Shown in pieces: positions 56,350-64,000 of a stretch of 64,000 bases of DNA. The notes under the pieces are model-generated. The model was not told the origin of the DNA. It ran no database searches and saw only the letters and a list, made by a program, of their open reading frames with translations. Numbering within the stretch: the stretch's first letter is position 1; every line of letters begins with the position of its first letter. Origin of the DNA: Gentiana macrophylla (lineage: Eukaryota > Streptophyta > Magnoliopsida > Gentianales > Gentianaceae); NCBI GenBank assembly GCA_026214975.1, contig CM047810.1, positions 2,294,001-2,358,000 of the forward strand, written 5' to 3'. Made by a program: the position numbers and the translations under genes.

Positions 56350-56689
56350 GAGAAATTGGAAAATCAACTGTTGTCGGATCCTCACTTGTAAAAGAAATTG
56401 TCTTTTTAAAAATGTATTTTTAGGTAACACGACAATAATATATTCTTGTCGTAAAAAATATTGAAGTCAAACAGATTTTACGACAATAATAATGGAGTTA
56501 AATTTTTTACGACAATAATATTGTCGTAAAAGAAAATTTACGACAATAATAATGTTGTAAAATCAATAATTTTACGACATTATTATTATCGTAAAAAAAG
56601 AATTTACGACAATATTATTGTCGTGTTACTTAAAAAAAACAACCTTTTTTATAAGGAGGATCCAACAATACCTGATTTTCCAATTTCCC
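56350..56689. mobile_element. Mutator-type MITE, 340 bp, with palindromic core
   Basis: Ends are inverted repeats GAGAAATTGGAAAATCA (left) and GGGAAATTGGAAAATCA (right, reverse complement), and the similarity goes on for about 110 bp on each side to gtaacacgacaataatat. Flanking 9-bp repeats TTGAACTTG (56341-56349) and TTAAACTTG (56690-56698) differ at one base. The core is made of repeated palindromes of tttacgacaataat/attattgtcgtaaa. It lies about 0.85 kb upstream of the Aux/IAA start. Confidence 0.82.
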
Positions 56690-57031
56690 TTAAACTTGTC
56701 TATTTTTGGTCCCCTAATTTTAGGATCATTTGTCTCAAACTTGCTGCTAATCCTACCGACATATTACCTTGCTTTTGTCCTTAAATCATGTACCTACTTT
56801 TCTTTTCCCTTTTTTTTTTTTTTCTATTTTTATTTCCTTCACATTGTAACGGTTATGACACCACATATTTTACACCATTATTTGTTGTAGACCTTCATTA
56901 TGATCAAATGTAATGTTAGTGTTACAACCATTCGGACAAAAGTGACAAAACACATTTTATGTCATTGATAATTATATAGGACACATTGATCTTGATAAAT
57001 ACGCGTCATAATTAAGGATATAAAAGTATAT

Positions 57032-57037
57032 TGTCTC
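57032..57037 (+). promoter_or_regulatory. Possible auxin response element TGTCTC
   Basis: A TGTCTC hexamer about 0.5 kb upstream of the Aux/IAA start codon. Auxin response factors bind this sequence, and most Aux/IAA genes are auxin-inducible. A single hexamer can occur by chance. Confidence 0.3.
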
Positions 57038-57529
57038 ATTCGTCGTGTTTAAGTGATTGTAGCAATAACATTACTACATGATAAATGTGTCATACATCAC
57101 AATCAACGAACCAAAAATGTTTTGTGTCATTCATTATGCGACAATCGTCAGAGAAGAGTGTCTGTTTGATATTATACATTGTGGTTATTCATAAATACAC
57201 GTCGCACCATAATTGTTTTCCCCTACAGTAGCATCTCCCTTTTTTTTCTTTTTCTTTTTAATAGTAAAAAGAACCAACCCTCCTCCTCTCCCCAAAATAC
57301 CCTCTAAGCTCTCCATATAATAGACACCACTAGTAATCAACATTGACACATAACAACAAAATCCCACCTTTAAAAATCCTGCAAAGTTGTAATCTTTTTG
57401 GCATAAGAAAGTTCAAATTCATCATCAAGCTCCAAGAAGTGAAAAAAAAATCATCCATCATATCTTTCTATTAAAGAATCTTAATTGGGGTTGAGTTTTC
57501 AAGTTGTGATAGTGAAATCAATCAAGAAA

Positions 57530-58393
57530 ATGGAAAGCATCGGTTCAGTAGACAATGATTTAAAGGCAACTGAACTTAGATTGGGATTACCAGGTAGACA
57601 TGAAGAAGAAGAAGAAGAAGAAGAAGAAGAAGCTGTTGTTGTTCAACAAGATCTTTCATGTTCTAAGATCACTCCTAACAACAAAAGACCTTTGTCTGAT
57701 CAACAGTTATCAGATGGTGAAAGTGAACAAAAGGGCTCTTCTCTTCATTCCAAAAATGCAGAAAATGTTGCTGCCAAGTAATAATGTTTCTTGATATCCA
57801 ACAAATATTTTTTTCTCCCAAAAGTAGTCGTTTGTTTATTTGATTCTTTTTATGATGAATGAAGTAATTAAGATTTTGAATATTCTTATTATGGTCAGAT
57901 CGCAAATAGTTGGGTGGCCACCAGTAAGATTTTCAAGAAAGAACAGCTTCCAAATGAGTAAGAAAACAGAGGAAGGTGGAGGGAGCAGTGGCATTTATGT
58001 AAAAGTAAGCATGGATGGAGCCCCTTTTCTTAGAAAGATAGATTTGAAGGGATACAATAGCTACCCTCAACTCCTCAAAGCTGTTGAAAACATGTTCAAG
58101 CTGAAAATAGGTAATAAACATTAACATCCGTCTTCTAAAATGTAAATATATATTTGAAAGCCAAGGTGTAATAATTAAGGAAGAATGTGGCTAATAATTA
58201 TATGTGTGTATTAATAGGGGAGTATATGGAGAAAGAAGGGTACAAAGGATCAGAATATGCGCCAGCATATGAAGATAAAGATGGAGACTTGATGCTAGTT
58301 GGAGATGTGCCTTGGGATATGTTTATTTCTTCTTGCAAGAGACTTAGAATTATGAAAGGTTCTGATGCTAAAGGATTGGGCTTTGGAGCCTAG
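57530..58393 (+). CDS. Aux/IAA auxin-responsive repressor
   Basis: Three exons, 57530-57777, 57899-58110 and 58218-58393, total 636 nt and 211 residues. Domain [10 protein letters not shown] (about residues 10-18), is the EAR motif that recruits TOPLESS. Domain II degron [14 protein letters not shown] (exon 2) is bound by TIR1/AFB with auxin; a KR pair (NNKRPL) precedes it. The PB1-type domains III/IV follow: [19 protein letters not shown] and [12 protein letters not shown], then [19 protein letters not shown], for pairing with ARFs. All four domains are present, so it should be a degradable nuclear repressor. A run of about ten glutamates from a GAA microsatellite sits between domains I and II. 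Homology suggests the IAA1-4-like clade; I give no number. Confidence 0.95.
57600..57632 (+). repeat. Coding GAA microsatellite
   Basis: About ten GAA codons in the Aux/IAA linker between domains I and II, giving a poly-Glu run that is expected to vary in length between individuals. Confidence 0.95.
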
Positions 58394-59139
58394 AAAGTAG
58401 AAACAAAGTCATTTTTATTTATTTAAGCCCAAAAACAAAAAAACACAAAAAAAAAAAAACCCCGATAGATTTTTACACAACATTTGTTTGGTATATAAAT
58501 AAAAGACACGCGATGATATGGTTCTGTTTTAGGTGTCTCTCTTTTATATATAGATGTAAACAAAATGGTGTAAACGTATCAGAGGAGAGGAGAGGAGAGG
58601 AGAGGAGAGGAGAGGCCTACAGGCTACAGCTTGGAATCTTGAGGAAGAAAATGGAGCTCCCTTTTAAGAATTGAGAGGGGCTTCAAATTTCCCAGTCTAG
58701 CTTTAGGATCTTTTGTGGTTGTTGAATAGCTACTAGTATTAATTTTCCCCCTTTATTTCAAGAAACTTTGCTTTTTGAGTTTCTTCTTTTTTTTTTGTTG
58801 TTGCTGAATTTATATATACGTTGGAAAAAAAGACAGTACGTACTTGTTTTTCTTGATTGTATGAGGGATTGTCTCAAATTTAAGGGGATTGTTTCATTTA
58901 TCATTTGTTGATTATAAGTTTATATTACAAGGAAACTATTCTTGGTTTGGTTTTAAGGAAAATAATCCAAATTGTCATCAGATTTTTCTACATTTTGATA
59001 TTGAAGTCATCATCCTAAACATTTCTCTCACCTACGCTGCGCATACATGGCCACCTGGTAAGTTTATAATCTGGAATTTCCCAATAAATGCTCTTACAAT
59101 ACTACTCCTACTACTACTACAAAAACGTAATAAAATAAA
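58394..59139. other. 3' UTR of Aux/IAA gene and intergenic DNA
   Basis: Contains an A run (58449-58460) and a pentanucleotide microsatellite (58581-58615). No further gene recognised. Confidence 0.5.
58581..58615. repeat. (AGAGG)n microsatellite, 7 units
   Basis: Seven AGAGG units in the 3' region of the Aux/IAA gene. Confidence 0.97.
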
Positions 59140-59184
59140 GATATATGGTAGTTGCCCCCGGCCGGAGGTTAGAGGCTTAAGTTC

Positions 59185-59584
59185 TCCTGTCAGATACATG
59201 GCATGTGAATCCTTATTTCCCTCGGGCTCGGGGACATAGCTTAATGGTCAAAAGACTTGAGTGTTGTAATGACAGTCTTGTCTTGAGAATATGATTCAAT
59301 ACATGGCATGTGAATTCTTTTTGCCTACGCCTCAAGGACGTAATCTCAATGGTAAAAATAAAAAAAACAAAAAAAAAACTTGAGTGTTGTAAAAAAAAAT
59401 AGTCTTGCCTTGAGATGATTCGATACATGGCATGTGCATTCTTTTTGCCCTCAAGGACGTTGATCAATGGTCAAAGAACTTAAGTGTTGTAACGACAATA
59501 TTACTTTGAGATATATAGAGTGTTGAGTTCGACTCATGTTTAGGGGCTACCCCTTTAATTAAAGAAAAAAAAAAAAAAAAAAAA
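59185..59584 (+). mobile_element. SINE-like element with internal triplication and poly-A tail
   Basis: gatacatggcatgtga plus a following segment of roughly 110 bp (containing aatggtca, cttgagtgttgtaa) is present three times, near 59193, 59298 and 59422. The first copy has an RNA polymerase III A-box match, TAGCTTAATGG (59237-59247). A B-box match, GTTCGACTC, lies at 59526-59534, and a run of 20 adenines ends the unit (59565-59584). Spacing between the boxes is too long for a working tRNA-type promoter because of the triplication. No target duplication found. Confidence 0.5.
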
Positions 59585-59870
59585 GCTAGCTATACAAACA
59601 CAACCTAAACACAATGAAACTCTCATGTCATAATAGATCCAAAACTAAGGGTCTAGCGGCAGCGCTACTTGAAGCAATAATATTTAGAAGATCAATTGTC
59701 AATTGTCATCGTTGTTTATCGAGAAATGATTTAACCAAAGTTACCAAATTCATTACATCTCAACCCTAATATCTTAATTAGTATTATCCGCTTCTTGTAC
59801 AATTAATTAATGACATAGTAAACAACCATTAAAGAAACGAAAAGAGTGAAACTGGCACATACCATTTCCC
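59585..59870. other. Intergenic, nothing recognised
   Basis: AT-rich DNA between two mobile elements. Confidence 0.5.
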
Positions 59871-60775
59871 TTAGACTATCTCCAATGGGGAACTGTATCA
59901 ACACTCTTAACAATATTTTACAGTATTTTGATTCACTCAAAACCTACAATAGATCACTTGATTCATTCTATATCCTTAAAATACTCTACCCATCACCGGA
60001 AATTACAAGAGCATGGTAAAGTGAATAGTGCTCTTTTCAGTGGGCCATGAAAATAGTTGCTTGAATTAATTTAGTAGATTTGTTTCATTTTTTTTTTTGG
60101 GAAGGGTATTTGTTTCATTTTAATAAATTATGTTTCATTTATACAATATTTTCAGACAAAATTGATATTTTCAAAATTGTTATGTTGATTTATTGCAGAA
60201 AAAAAAAATAAACACTATTCAGTATCATAAAAAGTGACCATTTTTGAAAAAAATATTGTTTCATAAAAATTGTCCATTTAAAAAACTAATACATTATTTA
60301 ATATTTTTTTCTTCTAAACATACCTATAACTTAACATTTATTGTTGTACGTTCATTTCATATTCCAAAACAAATATTAATTATAAGATAGAGGTATACAC
60401 ATTGATTGAGTTTCCATAAATAACATCCATTTTTTTTTATTGAAAAGAGTAAGGAATATATTGTAAAAAATGACATGTGTTTCCATAAATAACATCTATT
60501 TTTTTAAATCACATATGATATTTTTATGTTTCAAATATAAAATATTTTTGTAATACTGTACAAAATATAATTATTTTTATTTGAATTACCGTGAGAAAAT
60601 AGAAGGTACCAAGATGGAAAATGAATTGATGTTTAGGTTGATAATAAAAGAAAATGGATTTTGAAGTATTGTTTTAAGTGTGCTTATTGGAGTGAATGTT
60701 TTTTTAAAAAGTTGAAAAGGTATAACTAGAATGAAAAATGATTTATTTGGAGTAACACCACCGGAGATAGTCTAA
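59871..60775. mobile_element. Non-autonomous DNA transposon with TTAGACTATCTCC ends
   Basis: TTAGACTATCTCC at 59871-59883 is repeated in inverse at 60763-60775. The interior is AT-rich and non-coding, with partial repeats such as tttccataaataacatc at about 60409 and 60480. Flanks do not show a clear target duplication, so the superfamily is open; similar ends are seen in plant MITE-like elements. Confidence 0.6.
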
Positions 60776-60799
60776 ATCTTTAAACTCTACGGTTCGTGA

Positions 60800-60928
60800 A
60801 ATTTTTGGGTAGTACGTACCTCCGTAGGCACGTATGAGGTGACACGATTAGAACCACACAGTTTAAGTGCAGAATGAAATCGTATGGATAGAAATGTGAC
60901 ACGTAGTGTTTACCTACGTAGGTACACA
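60800..60928. repeat. Small inverted-repeat element
   Basis: gtacgtacctccgtaggcac on the left is mirrored by gtgtttacctacgtaggtac on the right; both contain the palindromic cctacgtagg type core. Internal tgtgacacgt and gaggtgacacgat are also related. It directly abuts the CACTA terminus. Confidence 0.4.
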
Positions 60929-61300
60929 CACTACAAAAAATAGACCTTTTCGTGACTAACAATTTCGTCGCGAAAACTGTGGATTTTCGTCAGTAAAAGT
61001 TTTCGTGACAAATATTTTTTGTCGCGGCGTTTGTTGTGTAAGCAGCGACGTTAAAGGTGTCTCTTGTGACGATCAGTGGATTAGTCATTAAAAGAGTTCA
61101 TTCGCGACAAAACTTATATTTTTGTCACCAAATCTTTTCATGACAAACCTCCCTCTTTCTCACCAAAAGGTTTTTCTTGTGATAAAACTTTTGTCACAAA
61201 ATAATGAACATTTTATCACTAATTCAGTGTTATTGTCACCAAAAGGTATAAAAATATTTTTACATTAATGGTTAATATTGACAAAGGCTTTGTCACTAGA
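60929..61300 (+). mobile_element. Left terminus and subterminal repeats of a CACTA transposon
   Basis: CACTACAAAAAATAGACC at 60929 is the canonical end of plant CACTA (En/Spm) elements. It is followed by about 350 bp of subterminal repeats in both orientations: gtcgcgaaaa, cgtgacaaat, gtcgcggcg, cgcgacaaaac, gtcaccaaa, as used for transposase binding. The matching right end (…GTAGTG) is not found up to 64000, so the element is truncated or extends past the window. No transposase is visible; downstream sequence is a mosaic of gene fragments. Confidence 0.8.
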
Positions 61301-61313
61301 AGTCATATTTTAT

Positions 61314-61383
61314 TAATAATAATAATAATAATAAATAAATAAATATTCAAAAAATAGAAAACTAATAATAATAATAATAATAA
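61314..61383. repeat. AAT/AAAT-rich microsatellite
   Basis: Two runs of aat units (61314-61333 and 61363-61383) with aaat units between them, inside the putative CACTA element. Confidence 0.9.
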
Positions 61384-61389
61384 TATTGA

Positions 61390-61967
61390 AAATTTTAATT
61401 AAATAATAATAATAATATTATTAATCTACAACCTATAAATAATATACACATACCCTACAAAAGAATAAAAAAAATAATACAACACACAATAAAATATTAA
61501 ATAATTATTAACAATCATCTTACAAGTATACAAAAACTTAACATCAACTCTAAAAATTTCAAAAAATACTTAAAAAATTATGATAAATCATATATTTTAT
61601 CAAAAGTACAGCTGCTCAGTACTAGGGGAGGAGATAATGTAAACTAGAAATTCTGTATTTTGCATAGGGGAGGAGCCCAATCCGACCATAGGATTTGCTC
61701 CTCATTCATAAAACCATAAACATAAATGCAGGCTCAAGTAAATGCAATAGATTTAAATTGAAAAATAGCCCCAAAACCATCCCCTGCCCCATTGTACACT
61801 ATTCAAAGGGACAGGAAGAGGAACATGCTAGAACTACAACTACTTACATCGTAATCATATTGAATAAAGAGATCCATATTAGTCAAAAAGATGAACTCAA
61901 CTATCAGTCAATGAAATTAAAACAATAAAGAGATCCATATTAGTCAAAACTATATATTATGAAGCAC
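61390..61967. other. CACTA interior without recognised gene
   Basis: AT-rich DNA, then a segment in which aggggaggag (61624 and 61668) and aataaagagatccatattag (61863 and 61924) each occur twice. A weak open frame on + at 61695-61928 covers it. Nothing recognised. Confidence 0.4.
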
Positions 61968-62069
61968 CTGATCATTATGAAGGAATGCATTCCACTCTCC
62001 TTTATCTACCAAAGATGGGGTAGTAGATTCAGGAAGCAAGATCGTGTATTTCAAATCTCCGAGCCATAT
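61968..62069 (-). pseudogene. Inositol polyphosphate 5-phosphatase gene fragment
   Basis: The minus strand reads 34 codons, IWLGDLKYTILLPESTTPSL then VDKGEWNAFLHNDQ, matching the WLGDLNYR catalytic-core motif of plant type I 5-phosphatases, with K where the conserved N is expected. The fragment ends NDQ/GTGCTT, a splice-donor position. No other part of the enzyme (about 300 further residues) is nearby. In the intact enzyme this segment is in the phosphatase active site; here it is a captured exon. Confidence 0.75.
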
Positions 62070-62177
62070 TTGAAAAAAAAAGGATCAAAATCAGAATTGG
62101 CATTTCTAAACAAATCATAGAAATGGATAAAACACAACATCTAACCTTTCCTCTGCTACTGCTTGTAAGGCTGTCAT

Positions 62178-62267
62178 GAAAGTTGTTAAAATGGCGGGTT
62201 GACGGCCCAGCCCATACACCACATCAACACTCGTCGTTTCTTGGGCTATATGTCTGATATATCTCAA
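62178..62267 (-). pseudogene. Possible histone H4 fragment
   Basis: Minus strand reads LRYIRHIAQETTSVDVVYGL then GRQPAILTTF. The pattern YxxHxxx...DVVYxLxRQ followed by L and F resembles the C-terminal helix of histone H4, but identity is low and the spacing is one residue short. It may be something else; I keep it because it lies in a row of other gene fragments on the same strand. Confidence 0.3.
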
Positions 62268-62634
62268 TGCCTTCAAAAGCGTAAACAAAACAAGATACAA
62301 GATAAATAGAATGTGCAAGCATCGAAAACGGTAAGCTGCATATTAAATTCAATTAACAATTGTCCAAAATCTTGTAAATCTCCTGTAACTAAAAAGGGAG
62401 CCCAAAAAAACCATGTTAGCTATTTCAAAGGGATTCAATAGGTCAACAAAGGGGATTACCAAAATGAATCTGATTAATGATGCTACGTGGATTCAATAGT
62501 TTTCATCTTGAGGATTGAATTGTATGCATGTGACTGTTCCATGGAAAAAAAACATGCGATAAAACATATTAGAATCACAACTAATAACAATAAGCAGAAC
62601 AAAGGACACAAGATAAAAGTGATGCTTACATTAA

Positions 62635-62719
62635 TCACAGTGAAGGAAAATTGATTGGCATTTATCAGAATTTAGATGCCAAAGACGAACAGTGTTATCC
62701 TTGGATGTGATAAGAGTTC
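62635..62719 (-). pseudogene. WD40-repeat gene fragment (WDR44-like)
   Basis: After an acceptor-like TATATAG, the minus strand reads GTLITSKDNTVRLWHLNSDK then CQSIFLHCD and a stop. DNTVRLWH is a complete WD40 strand d motif, and the whole resembles the first repeats of plant WDR44-like proteins. A single repeat without the rest of the propeller cannot be a working gene. Confidence 0.65.
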
Positions 62720-62805
62720 CTATATAAAAAAGACAATTATTTTCATATCAGCTACTCGATACAACTCGACTCAGCTCGTAAATTTGTTACCACAAAACCA
62801 CATAC

Positions 62806-62915
62806 CTGAAGTTCCAGATTTTGCTAGTCCCCAAGTTCTTGATTAAATCTTCCTTTGTCATTCCTATCCCTCCATCGCGTATTAAGAGGATCTTCTTTTC
62901 CTTGTCCAATTTTGC
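62806..62915 (-). pseudogene. GRP94 (ER HSP90) exon fragment
   Basis: Minus strand reads AKLDKEKKILLIRDGGIGMT then KEDLIKNLGT, the ATP-lid entrance of the N-terminal GHKL domain of HSP90, closest to the ER form GRP94/SHEPHERD. Then a 2-base loss shifts the frame, and the exon ends at a splice donor, ACTTCAG/GTATGT. The GGIGM triplet that binds ATP is kept. All other parts of the roughly 800-residue chaperone are absent. Confidence 0.8.
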
Positions 62916-64000
62916 AACAAAGAAACAGAATAGAGACGCGAAAATCTGATATATTAAGTAATCTTGTTGTTCAGAGGCAAGTTTCATACCTGTAGCAGTG
63001 CGAATAAGACTTTCTGAAGTGCCCGGTTCTTTCGATATTTCTTGTGCTTCTGATTCATACGTCGATAATAACGTGGACGACATGAAATAATGACAAACTT
63101 TTTTGAGAGCCATGTCCCCAAGTATATACCAGAGGTCCAGAATTAATGCAAAACATAGTACATATGTCAGAACGGACAGAACGTTAACCTTTTTGTATAG
63201 GCATAATTCCTCTGTTTCCTAGTAGATGACGTCAATGTACTCCACTGCAGCTTATTCCAAAGGAATTTCTTCATAGTTTAATCACAGGACCAGCCTTCTC
63301 AATACCCCTAATTAGCAAGAGAAGAGATTTTATTACATTGCAGTTACAGTCAAAAGAAATGTGCCTTGAAATTTGATAACTTTTTTGATAGTTTTTTTTG
63401 TAAAGATGATTATGACTTGGCCATAAATTTGGTGCTTCGGTAACAGACATGTGTTGCCAAGCCGCCATTAAGGAGATTACATCAATCATCTCCATCACAA
63501 TTCCTGAAATTGATCCGTTGTATCACACATTTACAACACATAAACTAAGAAGAAAGTCACTGAAATTTATTCTCTTCTACTTTCCAAGAAGACAATCAAG
63601 GATCAATTATGCACATAACTGAAGCACAACAAATTATGCACAAAAGCAATTACCCAAACCAATCCTAAATCATTGTATGTAGGTACAACATCAAATGTAC
63701 TGCATAGTATTCAGAAACTAGATCATTCAAAAAAGAATAGCAGCAAAAATGTATCCGAAAACCCGATAACTGGAAAAGAGTGTTGTGATTACTATCGTTG
63801 TCTCCACAACAGCAAGAAATATGATGGCAAACACAAATATTTGAGCCTTTCTTGGATTTCCAACTCCTAACTAGTTTATAGCTTGGCTACTGAAGGAAAA
63901 CAGAAAGAACTAAGCATATGGCTCAATTAGTAAAGAGCAAGCAGAAATGGATGCTTTAAAATTGAAGTATTTATACCTAACAGCAGCAGCAAGTCCACAA
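62916..64000. other. Right end of window, probable CACTA interior
   Basis: A minus-strand frame at 63113-62999 (ATG at 63113, reading STYESEAQEISKEPGTSESL, then IRTATG before a GTATGA donor) looks exon-like but is not recognised; it may belong to another captured gene. Further short frames (63498-63271 minus, 63673-63870 plus) have no motif. No CACTA right end was seen. Confidence 0.4.

Noticed and set aside
62115..62318. Whole 67-codon minus frame as a small membrane protein gene
   Set aside because: Its hydrophobic start comes from AT-rich non-coding sequence; only the central part resembles a known protein.

Overview
The window is nuclear DNA of a eudicot plant. The evidence is spliced genes with GT-AG introns, an Aux/IAA gene, a Pol IV/V-specific RNA polymerase subunit, a DRIP-type RING ligase with a RAWUL-like end, long AT-rich intergenic DNA and many plant-type transposable elements. 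I cannot name the species. Splice models were built by hand; where all exons are present, the exon lengths sum to multiples of three.

Host genes, left to right: (1) the 3' part of a plant P-loop kinase-like gene of the zeta-toxin fold family (<1-3215, +); (2) a C2-VASt-C2-GRAM-VASt membrane-contact/lipid protein (8727-4037, -); (3) an NRPD7/NRPE7-like subunit of RNA polymerase IV/V (24231-24896, +); (4) a CDP-diacylglycerol synthase (26028-38189, +, 11 coding exons); (5) a DRIP-like RING E3 ligase (46471-39033, -, 7 exons); (6) an Aux/IAA auxin repressor (57530-58393, +, 3 exons). Genes 4 and 5 converge. Both carry very large introns filled with transposons.

Mobile DNA: a non-autonomous hAT element with 8-bp target duplication (12941-14676); a decayed LINE RNase H (14785-15540); a degenerate LTR element with long LTRs (16660 to about 21290); a solo LTR of a TRIM family (22933-23154); a 314-bp SMART-like miniature LTR element (29884-30197) and a Ty1/copia element with identical LTRs (31825-36856), both inside introns of the CDP-DAG synthase gene; a Mutator-type MITE, a gag-only gypsy remnant and a gypsy-like LTR inside the DRIP intron; an older copia element (48360-55666) carrying hAT transposase remains and a retroposed insert with a 17-bp target duplication, into which a complete TRIM has in turn jumped; another Mutator-type MITE upstream of the Aux/IAA gene.

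The right end (60929-64000) starts with a CACTA transposon terminus and continues with a mosaic of short, same-strand fragments of unrelated host genes (inositol polyphosphate 5-phosphatase, WD40, GRP94-type HSP90, possibly histone H4). Several still end at splice sites. I read this as a gene-capturing (Pack-type) CACTA element whose other end lies outside the window; it is the most interesting feature here. Second is a 174-bp tandem duplication across an intron/exon border of the C2-VASt gene that leaves an open but acceptor-less copy of the exon start.
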